A stretch of 61,357 nt of DNA from an uncultured Eubacteriales bacterium (GTDB taxonomy: Bacteria; Bacillota; Clostridia; TANB77; CAG-508). Shown here one piece after another: positions 50,744 to 58,837 of this stretch; position 1 is the stretch's first letter, and each line of letters starts with the position of its first letter. The DNA lies in the NCBI GenBank assembly GCA_949288185.1, contig CASEIZ010000034.1, positions 1 through 61,357 on the forward strand, given 5' to 3'. Both the position numbers and the translations under genes were made by a program. The notes under the pieces were generated by a model. It did not search any database. It was not told the origin of the DNA and saw only the letters and a program-made list of their open reading frames with translations.

Positions 50744-51361
50744 ATGATAGATACAATCTGCACATTCTTGACTAATAGAATCAGAAAAGAAATGCCAGAA
50801 ATAGATGATGAGAGAGCAGAGGTAATCAATTATGGCTTACAAAATATAGTAGGAGAAATACCAAAAATTTTCTTATTATTTATAATTGCATGTATTCTGG
50901 GAATGTTAAAAGAAGTATTATTTATGTTTATTACACTAATACCATATAGAGGAGCATCCGGAGGTTTTCATTTAAAAACACATTTAGGATGTATACTAGG
51001 AACAACTGCTTTCTATTGTGGAAATGTATTTCTTTCACAACATGTTATATTAGATGATATAACAAAATATATTTTAATAGGAATTAGTTGGATATTTGGA
51101 ATGTTTATGATAAAACTTTATGCACCAGCAGATACAGAAAATGTTCCTATATTATCCAAAAAAGATAGAAAAAAGAAACAAAGGATAGCATATATTACAT
51201 ATTCAATAGGACTTATTGCTGCTTTATTGATTCAAGATAATGTAATTTCTAATATATTATTATTTGGAAATCTTTTACAAACATTAACAATTACAAAATT
51301 GGCATATAGATTAACAAAAAATAAATATGGATATGAAGTGTATGGTGATGCTTCAGCTTAA
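50744..51361 (+). CDS. agrB: AgrB-like peptide processing and export protein
   Basis: A 205-residue membrane endopeptidase that trims the AgrD precursor and forms its thiolactone. The active-site histidine and cysteine are seen in RGASGGFHLKTHLGCILG near residue 75. Five or six helices follow, and a basic segment (KKDRKKKQR) lies between helices. The start is ATG 50744 rather than GTG 50735, because AGAGGTG is at the right distance. The agrD gene follows by 61 bp. Confidence 0.9.
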   Translation: MIDTICTFLTNRIRKEMPEIDDERAEVINYGLQNIVGEIPKIFLLFIIACILGMLKEVLFMFITLIPYRGASGGFHLKTHLGCILGTTAFYCGNVFLSQHVILDDITKYILIGISWIFGMFMIKLYAPADTENVPILSKKDRKKKQRIAYITYSIGLIAALLIQDNVISNILLFGNLLQTLTITKLAYRLTKNKYGYEVYGDASA

Positions 51362-51422
51362 AATTGTTAAAAAAACATATACCGGTGTGTTTTTAAAAAT
51401 ATATGATAAGGGGGAATCTATT

Positions 51423-51542
51423 ATGTTCAAATTTTTATCTAAAGTAGCAGAAAAGTATGCAAAAGCAACTAATACATCTTGTGTTATGTTATGGCTATTA
51501 CATCAACCAAAAATGCCAGCAAGCATGATTAAAAAAGACTAA
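51423..51542 (+). CDS. agrD: AgrD-like cyclic autoinducer peptide precursor
   Basis: 39 residues: an amphipathic leader (MFKFLSKVAEKYAKA), the core TSCVMLWLL, and the conserved tail HQPKMP. The cysteine is expected to close a thiolactone with a residue 4-6 positions later, cut before or near HQPK by AgrB. There are six residues between Cys and HQPK, two more than the common five-member ring would need, so the mature ring is uncertain. Ribosome site AAGGGGGAA. Confidence 0.9.
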   Translation: MFKFLSKVAEKYAKATNTSCVMLWLLHQPKMPASMIKKD

Positions 51543-51624
51543 TTACTTGGCAAAAATAGTACGAAAAATTATTTTTGCCAACCCTATATAACTTAAAAAG
51601 TTATATATTTACAATCCAATACAA

Positions 51625-51649
51625 GACAGCTTTTGAAAGCTGTTTTTTC
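51625..51649 (+). terminator. Terminator after agrD
   Basis: ACAGCTTT/AAAGCTGT stem followed by TTTTTTC. Confidence 0.75.
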
Positions 51650-51652
51650 TTA

Positions 51653-51710
51653 TGGTATAGGAAAAATGGCTTTTTCCTATACCACAAAAAACAACGTTGC
51701 ACAGAAAAAT
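51653..51710. repeat. Small hairpin element, copy 3 (TGCACAG family)
   Basis: GGTATAGGAAAA/TTTTTCCTATACC hairpin, then ACAACGTTGCACAGAAAAAT. It closely matches copy 1 at 27231. A further AAAATTGC/GCAATTTTT hairpin follows. Confidence 0.6.
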
Positions 51711-51822
51711 TGCGTAGCAATTTTTCGCGTCGACAAATCTTTACGCTTCTTCGAGAAATTAAATATATATAGTTAAGTTAGAAAAGTAGAGAAAAGTTCT
51801 CGCGAAGCGAGATTTGTCCTTG

Positions 51823-51870
51823 TATAGGAAAATAATTATCCATTAAGATAATAATGATGCACGGAAAAAA
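51823..51870. repeat. Small hairpin element, copy 4 (degenerate)
   Basis: TATAGGAAAA, ATTATC/GATAAT hairpin, then GATGCACGGAAAAAA. Between copies 3 and 4 lies CTCGCGAAGCGAG with AGATTTGTCC, the partner of GACAAATCT at 51733. Confidence 0.45.
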
Positions 51871-51901
51871 TAGATATGAACAATATATTCATATCTATTT
51901 T
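51865..51901 (-). terminator. Terminator of the agrA-agrC operon
   Basis: Minus strand: AAATAGATATGAA/TTCATATCTATTTTTT, just after the agrC stop. Confidence 0.75.
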
Positions 51902-51905
51902 GATT

Positions 51906-53255
51906 TTAATAATATATTTCAATTTGTTGAGAAAAATATTTTTCATTTTTAGTAGTATGCAAGTTTAAATTTTTACTTTTATTTAAAATTTTTCTAACTT
52001 CCCATAAACCTAATCCAGTATGATTTTCTTTTCCCGTAAAGCCTTTATTAAATATTTTTTCAGTATCAACATTCTTATCATTATATGTATTTTCTATAGT
52101 TATGAGTTGTCTATGGTTTTTAGCATCATCTCTAAGGATGATATTTATTATCTTTTCTTCACATTCATTACTTGCATCTATGGCGTTATCTAAAAGAATA
52201 CCTAAAACTCTAGTAAATTCATATATTTTCATATTTAACTTACTCAAATCAAGTAAAAGAGACATATTGACTTTGATTCCTTTTTCTTCAGCTTCATAAT
52301 ATTTCGTGGTTAGTAAACTGTATACCCCAGGATTATTAATTAGATTAGGATTTAGAACATATAAGTTGTTTACTTTTTGACAATCATCTTCCAGTTGTAC
52401 ATAATACTTCTTTAGTCCTTCCATATCATTTGTTTTTACATATCCACCAATGGTTGTTACAATATTATCAAAATCATGTTTAAAACCTCTTACATTATCA
52501 TGTAAAATACTTAATGTTTTATTATATTCTTCTGCATTTTGTAATTTTTGAGTTGTAGAGGCTAATTTCATGACTCTTGTTAGACTATAGATACTTATAG
52601 CAAAATATGCTAATAAAGATAGGAAACTCAAGAAAGTTATTATTACTGGCAAAATGTCTATATAATTGAAAGTAATTATTAATTGAATAAGTAAAGTTAT
52701 AAGTCCTATAGTCAAATTTATTAATAATACTTTTCTGCTTTTTTTATCTATTTCGTAATCAAAAATTTCAATTTTATATTTTCTTAATTTTAATAGTTGT
52801 GTAATACAAAATATAATGAAATACACTAATAGAAGATATAGAATTCTATATATTGGGATAATTTCAGATTGATCATAATTTATATTAAATAGTGTAAAAT
52901 ATGGATTCATTATCAAAGTACCAACTAAAGCAAAGATAATGGTGGGTATTATGAAAGCTAAAAAACTTTGTAAAACATTAGTTTTAAAAATCAAAGTTAT
53001 AATTATAAATAAACTTATATAATTGATAAAAGTATTCAATGGCGAAGGAATGAAATAAGTACTTATAAGCGTAATCAAAGAACTTATGATAACATAAATA
53101 ATAGATTGCTTTTTGTTAGTTTCTAGATTAAGAACACTAGTAAAAATTATTAAAGTCAAGATTCCTTCTATAATAGCACTAGGTATAAGTATTATACTTA
53201 TCAATGTTTCGTTAGGCGTAGTTAACGCATTCCATATATTATTCAATAATTCCAT
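51906..53255 (-). CDS. agrC: AgrC-like GHKL sensor histidine kinase
   Basis: 449 residues. The N-terminal half has about six helices and is the expected receptor for the cyclic peptide. The C-terminal kinase has the phospho-accepting His in VRGFKHDFDNI, the N-box GILLDNAIDASNE and the G-box FTGKENHTGLGLWEVRKIL, typical of the AgrC/VirS class. The gene overlaps the regulator gene by 17 bp and faces agrBD, so the four genes converge instead of forming one operon. Confidence 0.88.
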   Translation of the reverse strand: MELLNNIWNALTTPNETLISIILIPSAIIEGILTLIIFTSVLNLETNKKQSIIYVIISSLITLISTYFIPSPLNTFINYISLFIIITLIFKTNVLQSFLAFIIPTIIFALVGTLIMNPYFTLFNINYDQSEIIPIYRILYLLLVYFIIFCITQLLKLRKYKIEIFDYEIDKKSRKVLLINLTIGLITLLIQLIITFNYIDILPVIITFLSFLSLLAYFAISIYSLTRVMKLASTTQKLQNAEEYNKTLSILHDNVRGFKHDFDNIVTTIGGYVKTNDMEGLKKYYVQLEDDCQKVNNLYVLNPNLINNPGVYSLLTTKYYEAEEKGIKVNMSLLLDLSKLNMKIYEFTRVLGILLDNAIDASNECEEKIINIILRDDAKNHRQLITIENTYNDKNVDTEKIFNKGFTGKENHTGLGLWEVRKILNKSKNLNLHTTKNEKYFSQQIEIYY

Positions 53256-53955
53256 GATTTTTTACAACCTCCATAAATTCTTTCTTATATTTAGGTCCAA
53301 TACTACAAAATGTATCATTATTAAAATACACAGTTAAAGCAACAGGATCCACATTTTTGATGTTGTTTAAATTAACAATATAGGATTTGTGACATCTTAC
53401 AAAGTTATCAGGTAACTTATCCTGAATTTTATTAAAAGAACTATAAGACTCATAATCACGAGAAGAGGTATGAAAATTTAATTTCATACCATCTCTTTTA
53501 ATATATTGAATTTGCGTTTCATTTACAAGTGTGTTTTTATTATCAATTTTAATATATTTCTTTGGTAATCCATAAACATCATCGAAAAGCCTTTTTATTG
53601 TATCTTCTAATCTTTCATAGGTAATAGGCTTAGCTAAATAATCAAATGTTTTATATTTGTAAGCCATCATAGCATATTCTAGATGACCGGTTGTAAATAT
53701 AAGATAAACATTTTTATTTTTCTTTCTAATTTCTTCTGCTAAATCTAACCCAGTTTTTTGAGATTTTAAATTAATATCTAAAAGTAAAACATCGATTTGA
53801 TTTTCATTGTCAAAACAAGCCAATAAATCTTCAAAGTTATTAAATTTGAAAGACACTTGACCTTCAAGATTATTTTTTGTAAATATAGTTTCTAGAAGTT
53901 TTTCTAATCTATCTAAAATATTCATATTATCATCACAAATGACAAAATTTAACAT
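53239..53955 (-). CDS. agrA: AgrA-like LytTR response regulator
   Basis: 238 residues: a receiver domain (VICDDN acidic pocket, phospho-Asp in VLLLDINLKSQKTGLDLAE, Lys in YLAKPITYERL) and a C-terminal LytTR DNA-binding domain (IQYIKRDGMKLNFHT, FVRCHKSYIVNLNNI). The frame is open further upstream, but ATG 53955 has AGGGG 9 nt before it. It precedes and overlaps the kinase gene, the reverse of the usual agrC-agrA order. Confidence 0.88.
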   Translation of the reverse strand: MLNFVICDDNMNILDRLEKLLETIFTKNNLEGQVSFKFNNFEDLLACFDNENQIDVLLLDINLKSQKTGLDLAEEIRKKNKNVYLIFTTGHLEYAMMAYKYKTFDYLAKPITYERLEDTIKRLFDDVYGLPKKYIKIDNKNTLVNETQIQYIKRDGMKLNFHTSSRDYESYSSFNKIQDKLPDNFVRCHKSYIVNLNNIKNVDPVALTVYFNNDTFCSIGPKYKKEFMEVVKNHGIIE

Positions 53956-54294
53956 ATGCATATACCCCTTTTTATTTGATAAAATAATATATTTCGACAA
54001 CAAAAAAATAATTACCTTATTTTTCCAGTAACAACAACAATATATTCTAAAAAAATCATCTTGTCAATACTCTTATAATAATTTTATATTGCATATAGAA
54101 GTGTTAATACCAGTAAAAAGAGAAAGTAAAATGAAGAAGGTGATAAAAACAGATTTACAGTAATTAGGAATTTGGAATAGAGATAATGTGAATGTTTATA
54201 AAAAATTAAATTAAGGTAAGATATAAAAAAATATAGTAATTTTCTAAAATTCATGATATACTAATAACTAATAAATAAAAAGTGAAGGAAAAAA

Positions 54295-55176
54295 ATGATT
54301 GACTTTACAAATGCAATAGAAGAATTTAATAATTATAAAGGTTCAGAAAAAAAGAAAACTTTAATCTATAATAATAAGAAATATTTAGTTAAATTTCCAG
54401 ATCCAGTTATAGAGAAAAATAAAAATATATCATATATCAACAATGCTTTTTCTGAATATATTGGAAGTAATATATTTAAAATAGTAGGCTTTCAAACACA
54501 AAATACGGTTCTGGGAAAATATAAATATAATGGAAGAGAAAAGATAGTATGTGCTTGTGAGGATTTTACAGATAATGAAAATGTATTATATGAGTTTGAA
54601 AACTTAGCTTTAAGTACGAATCCTGACAAAAAAATAGAAACAGAATTAAAGGACATTATTGAGGTTATAGAAGAAAGTAAAATGATAAATAATGTAGAAA
54701 CGAAAGAAAAGTTTTGGGATATGTTTATTATAGATAGTTTGATTGGAAATACAGATAGGCATAATGGAAATTGGGGATTCTTATTAAATAAAAATACAGG
54801 AAAGGCTGAATTTTCTCCAATTTATGATTGTGGGTCATGTTTAAATCCAATGCTTGAAGATGAAGAAATTGAGAAGATGAATGAAACAGAATTAAAAAAT
54901 CTAGCAATAAATTGTTATTCATGCTTAAAAGAAAATGGCAAAAAAATTCATTATATGACATATATAAAACAAAAAGAAAATGAAGAATGTAATCATGCTA
55001 TAAAGAGATTATTTGCACATATTAACATGGATGAAATAAACGACTTTATTGATAATATAGATTGTATATCTAAAGTGAGAAAAAAGTTTTATAAAAAAGT
55101 GATAGAGCAAAGGTATGATGTTTTGAGAATAGCATATGAAGAACTAATTAACATTGCTGATGAAGGTAGTAGGTGA
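54295..55176 (+). CDS. HipA/CtkA-like protein kinase
   Basis: 293 residues. The catalytic core IIDSLIGNTDRHNGNWGFLL (D-x3-N type loop) and the metal-binding segment FSPIYDCGSCLNPML are the hallmarks of HipA-C domain kinases. The N-terminus has KYLVKFPD in place of the HipA P-loop region. No HipB-type HTH gene is adjacent, so it is more like the stand-alone CtkA group than a classic toxin. Ribosome site GTGAAGGA. Confidence 0.78.
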   Translation: MIDFTNAIEEFNNYKGSEKKKTLIYNNKKYLVKFPDPVIEKNKNISYINNAFSEYIGSNIFKIVGFQTQNTVLGKYKYNGREKIVCACEDFTDNENVLYEFENLALSTNPDKKIETELKDIIEVIEESKMINNVETKEKFWDMFIIDSLIGNTDRHNGNWGFLLNKNTGKAEFSPIYDCGSCLNPMLEDEEIEKMNETELKNLAINCYSCLKENGKKIHYMTYIKQKENEECNHAIKRLFAHINMDEINDFIDNIDCISKVRKKFYKKVIEQRYDVLRIAYEELINIADEGSR

Positions 55177-55212
55177 AATATTAGCAGAAGAATTGTAAGA
55201 AAGGTGAAAATT

Positions 55213-55845
55213 ATGGAGAAAAACGGAATATTATTTGATTTAGATGGAACATTATGGGAAGTAAAAAATTCAACATTTGAAAGTGCAAATAAAATTGTAA
55301 AAAAACATAAATTAAAAGAAATATCTATGGAAACAATATGTGCAGTATTTGGGCTAAATAAATTTGAAGTAGCGCAGTTATATTTTCCATATCTTGAATT
55401 GAATCAATCTTTAAATTTATTAGATGAAATTGAAATTTTAAATATAAAAAATTTAAAAGAATATGGAGGTAATATATATCCCAATTTAAAAGAAACTTTA
55501 GCAAGTTTGAGAAAAAAATATGAACTATTTATTGTTAGCAATACATCAAAAAGTGAATATATTGAAGCTTTTTTAACATCAGCCAAGTTAAATAACTATT
55601 TTAAAGATTATATTGCTGCTAGCGAACTTGGAATTTCAAAGGCTGATGCAATAAAAAAGATAATAGATGATTATAAATTAACTAAAGCTGTATATGTAGG
55701 AGACACCAAAAAAGACATGGAAGCTTCGAATTTAGCTAAAATACCATTTATACAAGCAAAATATGGATTTGGAAAGAATTTAAATGCGAAATATTACATT
55801 AATGTATTCCAAGAATTACCTTATATAGTAGAAAAGCTTATTTAA
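55213..55845 (+). CDS. HAD-superfamily phosphatase (subfamily IA)
   Basis: 210 residues. Motif I GILFDLDGTLWEV, motif II LFIVSNTSKSEY, motif III Lys near AELGISKADAIKK, motif IV AVYVGDTKKDMEAS; an α-helical cap follows motif I. Phosphoglycolate-phosphatase-like enzymes have this layout, but the substrate is not inferable. ATG 55213 is preferred over GTG 55204. Confidence 0.83.
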   Translation: MEKNGILFDLDGTLWEVKNSTFESANKIVKKHKLKEISMETICAVFGLNKFEVAQLYFPYLELNQSLNLLDEIEILNIKNLKEYGGNIYPNLKETLASLRKKYELFIVSNTSKSEYIEAFLTSAKLNNYFKDYIAASELGISKADAIKKIIDDYKLTKAVYVGDTKKDMEASNLAKIPFIQAKYGFGKNLNAKYYINVFQELPYIVEKLI

Positions 55846-55928
55846 AATGTTAGTTTCAATTATTATTAAAAGTTAAAATAAATGTGAAATTAGAGATATT
55901 AAGATATTAGTATTTTTTGTACCATGAA
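55846..55928. repeat. Intergenic repeat R1, copy 1
   Basis: AATGTTAG...CAATTATTATT...AAAGTTAAAATAAATGTGAA...TTAGAGATATTAAG...CATGAA. The same text with few changes is at 57971-58058. Both lie right after a gene end. Confidence 0.7.
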
Positions 55929-56085
55929 TTTCTAAAGTTATCTAAAAATATAGTAAATTTAAACAAATTATGCTATACTAGTAATAGTATATAAGAAAAA
56001 TCTAATTTTAATAAAATAAAGGACAAGCATTTAAAATAAATTTGATTAATTAATAAATTAATAATAAAGTTAGAAAGAATGGAGA

Positions 56086-56370
56086 GTGAAAGTAATGGTG
56101 TATGAATTTGCTAAATATCCTGATGAAACATTAGTCGTTTTCTCAGATATTAGAAAAAAAGATAATGGAGAAGAATATATTATTGTTAGTTTTGAAAGAC
56201 CAACAGAAAATGGCTTTGATACTGTGGTCTTTGAACTTCCAAGTTATGAGATAGTAGAGCAAGATGGAAATTACAGCGAAGAAGAGATAAAAGAATTTAG
56301 AGAAACAGTAGAAAAAGGTGCTCATTTATTCTTTAAATATGCAAGAGAAGGGGGACTTAAATTTGCCTAG
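56086..56370 (+). CDS. Small protein, paralogue of the N-terminal domain of the 56838 gene
   Basis: 94 residues from GTG 56086 (ATG 56095 is an alternative). The core LVVFSDIRKKDNGEEYIIV continuing to SFERP is repeated in the gene at 56838, where 64 bp are identical in DNA (56140-56203 against 56880-56943). No family recognised. It overlaps the start of a DUF4160-like frame by 8 bp, suggesting a two-gene unit. Confidence 0.6.
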   Translation: MKVMVYEFAKYPDETLVVFSDIRKKDNGEEYIIVSFERPTENGFDTVVFELPSYEIVEQDGNYSEEEIKEFRETVEKGAHLFFKYAREGGLKFA

Positions 56371-56642
56371 TATTTTAGAAATAATGCGGATATAAAATTT
56401 ATTTTTGGTCAAATGAAAATAGTGAACCTATTCATATTCATATTTCAAAAGGAAAGCCAACACCAAATTCAACAAAAGTATGGATTACAAAAGCAGGAGG
56501 CTGTATTTTAGCTAATAATAATGGACGCATTCCTGAAAGAGAATTAAATAGATTACTTGAGATAGTACCATTATATTATTTAAAAATCGTTTCAAAATGG
56601 AGAGAAAAATATGGTGATGATGAAGTGAAATTCTATTGTTAG
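56363..56642 (+). pseudogene. DUF4160-family protein, frameshifted
   Basis: Starting at TTG 56363 the frame reads LPSILEIM. After one extra base it continues in the next frame as GYKIYFWSNENSEPIHIHIS...GRIPERELNRLLEIV...WREKYGDDEVKFYC. This is the full DUF4160 pattern (start with PSIL, Y-F-x-SNE...PIHIHI). As written, the first frame stops after nine codons. DUF4160 proteins are usually paired with a small partner gene, here the one just upstream. Confidence 0.7.
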
Positions 56643-56680
56643 TAAGAGAAGTATTAATGAAATATATTGAAAACTAACAA

Positions 56681-56849
56681 TATACCGAAGTAGGAACTCT
56701 GTATTTTCTTTGTATTATTTTATAGAAAACAGTGAACTAGAAAACTTGTTTTTCTATGTTTTTATGAGATACATTCTGTATCTCTTTCCTGCCTTTTATA
56801 AAGAACTAATAAAAAAGAAAGCGAGTGATTAGAATTGATGCATGAATAT
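56681..56849. repeat. 169-bp direct repeat, copy 1
   Basis: It recurs exactly 3600 bp downstream (60281-60449) with about 13 mismatches and no gaps by eye. It contains GAGATACA-ttc-TGTATCTC followed by TTTCC (terminator- or attenuator-like), further short stems, and the first codons of the downstream gene (ATGCATGAATAT). It acts as a duplicated leader. Confidence 0.8.
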
Positions 56850-57431
56850 GTAAAATATGTAGATGGAACTTTAGCTGTATTCTCAGATATTAGAAAAAAA
56901 GATAATGGAGAAGAATATATTATTGTTAGTTTTGAAAGACCAAAAGAATATGGATTTGATATAGTAATATTTGAACTACCAAGTTGTAATATAGTAAAAC
57001 GAGCAGGTCATTATACTGATGATGAAATTGCAATATTCAAAACAGTAGTAGAAAGAGGAGTAGGATATTTTTTTAATGCTGCTAGAAAAGAAAAAATACC
57101 AAATGATAAATCTTCTATTACAAATAAATACAAAATAATTACCTTATGTGGCTCAACCAAATTTAAAGATGAATTTATGAGAGTTCAAGAAAAACTTACA
57201 TTAGATGGAAATATTGTCTTAACACCCAATTTTTTTAATAATATAAAAAAAGAGGATATAGGCGAAAGAAGAAAGAAAATGTTAGATGAAATGCATAAAC
57301 AAAAAATAGATATGTCAGATGAGATTTATGTGATTAATGTTGGTGGATATATTGGAGAAAGTACTAAAAATGAGATTGAATATGCAAAAGCAGAAGGAAA
57401 GAAGATTGACTATTTAGAATGTATCAGATAG
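56838..57431 (+). CDS. Two-domain protein with C-terminal nucleoside 2-deoxyribosyltransferase-like domain
   Basis: 197 residues. Residues 1-90 are paralogous to the protein at 56086. Residues 98-197 (YKIITLCGSTKFKDEFMRVQ ... MSDEIYVINVGGYIGES, EIEYAKAEGKKI) match the nucleoside 2-deoxyribosyltransferase/DUF4406-like fold (GS-x-F near the start, GxYxGxST, later Glu), which handles nucleotide N-glycosidic bonds. A one-domain paralogue is at 60438. The start codon is part of the 169-bp repeat; the ribosome site is weak. Confidence 0.7.
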   Translation: MHEYVKYVDGTLAVFSDIRKKDNGEEYIIVSFERPKEYGFDIVIFELPSCNIVKRAGHYTDDEIAIFKTVVERGVGYFFNAARKEKIPNDKSSITNKYKIITLCGSTKFKDEFMRVQEKLTLDGNIVLTPNFFNNIKKEDIGERRKKMLDEMHKQKIDMSDEIYVINVGGYIGESTKNEIEYAKAEGKKIDYLECIR

Positions 57432-57467
57432 CTAGCAAGTTGTTGTAAAGGAGGAAAAATAAATCCT

Positions 57468-57962
57468 ATGAAAAGAGAAAATAAAATTTCATTTTATGAT
57501 ATAGAAGATATAGAAAAAATAGGAAAAATAGATAATATTAACTGCAATGCTAAAAATTTTCTTAATATACTTTTTGAAAGTATACCATTTTTATTGATAT
57601 TAGCTGTTTTTAGATTATTACCAATAGCAGAATTAATTTCAAATATAATAGCGATTGTTATAATTATTATCATTTTTCTTTCTTTATTTTTAGCTCATCA
57701 TTATAACCGAATTATAAATTTTGAATTCTCCATTAATGGTAATCAAATAAAATATAAAAATGAACAAGGACAAATTTTTAATTATAGTGTAAGTGATATA
57801 ATAGATGTAAAATGGTATCATAGATATAGTCGAACAGGTTTATCTGGTGATAAGATTGAAATTAATATGAAAGATACACAAAAGATATGTGTAAAAAGTA
57901 GAGATAAACATTTCTATAAATTAGTGATATACCTAGAACAAAATAAATTATTGCAGACATAA
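57468..57962 (+). CDS. Two-helix membrane protein with PH-like C-terminus
   Basis: 164 residues: a charged N-terminus, two helices (about 35-80), then a β-rich cytosolic part (FEFSINGNQIKYKNEQGQIF ... DIIDVKWYHRYSRTGLSGD). The layout recalls YcxB-like/PH-domain proteins, but this is weak. Good AAAGGAGG ribosome site, although 12 nt from the ATG. Confidence 0.5.
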   Translation: MKRENKISFYDIEDIEKIGKIDNINCNAKNFLNILFESIPFLLILAVFRLLPIAELISNIIAIVIIIIIFLSLFLAHHYNRIINFEFSINGNQIKYKNEQGQIFNYSVSDIIDVKWYHRYSRTGLSGDKIEINMKDTQKICVKSRDKHFYKLVIYLEQNKLLQT

Positions 57963-57970
57963 AAGAGTAT

Positions 57971-58058
57971 AATGTTAGTGACAATTATTATTGAAAGTTA
58001 AAATAAATGTGAATTTAGAGATATTAAGAAATTAGTATTTCTTTTTTTGTATCATGAA
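57971..58058. repeat. Intergenic repeat R1, copy 2
   Basis: Near copy of 55846-55928, again directly after a gene end and 2.1 kb away. Confidence 0.7.
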
Positions 58059-58180
58059 AATGAAATAGAATTTTAAAATTTTATCCGATTTACCTATTTT
58101 ATAATAGACGTTTATAGTGAAGGAATAATTTAAAATATGATTCATAAAATTAAACAAAAGAAAATAAGAGGAGGAACATA

Positions 58181-58657
58181 ATGCGTAATATGATAAGAAA
58201 ACAATCAGTTAGAAATATAATAATAACGGTATTGCTTATAGCAATAATATCATTCACAATTATACAAAGTCAACAAGAAAAAATGACAGATACAAATGCA
58301 AAATCAGTAAGCACTAAAAAAATAGAATGGGGAATAAAAAGAAGTGATAATCATGAGCAACCAGATCTCGGAAGTGAAAATAGAAAAGTATTAGAAGAAA
58401 ATAATGGAATAGCATTAGGAAATAGTGAATCAAAAACAATTTATTTAACATTTGATGAAGGCTATGAAGCTGGGTATACGACTCAGATTTTAAAAATATT
58501 AAAAGAAAATGATGTAAAGGCAACTTTTTTTCTAACAGCACATTATATCAATACACAAGAAGAACTAGTAAAACAGATGATAGAAGAAGGGCATATTATA
58601 GGAAATCATACACCTAAATGCTTAATGTCCGGAAATGATATAAAGGTAAAATGCTAG
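58181..58657 (+). pseudogene. Polysaccharide deacetylase, truncated
   Basis: 158 residues: membrane helix (12-30), then the beginning of a NodB domain (IYLTFDEGYEAGYTTQILKI, ATFFLTAHYI, GHIIGNHT). The PdaA/PdaB-type motif 1 (TFDEGYE) and the GNHT of motif 2 are present, but the protein breaks off right there with KCLMSGNDIKVKC, losing motifs 3-5 and the rest of the barrel. It is therefore almost certainly inactive. The following 180 bp show no remainder in another frame. Confidence 0.75.
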
Positions 58658-58837
58658 AGTAATAGCCTATTTAGAGCAAATAAAAACAATTAAAGTTTTT
58701 GAAAAATGTATGAATGAAAAGTTAAATATTTCGATATATGAACAAATAATATGGATTTTTCAAATTTAATTGTATAAAAAAGGAATTTGTGATATTATAA
58801 ATTCAAAATATCGACGAGAAAAAGGAGACAAGCCTTT

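Noticed and set aside
54004..54294. Gap between agrA and the HipA-like gene, examined for an RNA or small gene.
   Set aside because: AT-rich with several short frames but no ribosome site plus start, and no stable hairpin.
56681..56849. The leader repeat was considered as a CRISPR-like or known riboswitch element.
   Set aside because: Only two copies 3.6 kb apart, no short spaced repeats, and no conserved riboswitch core that I recognise.
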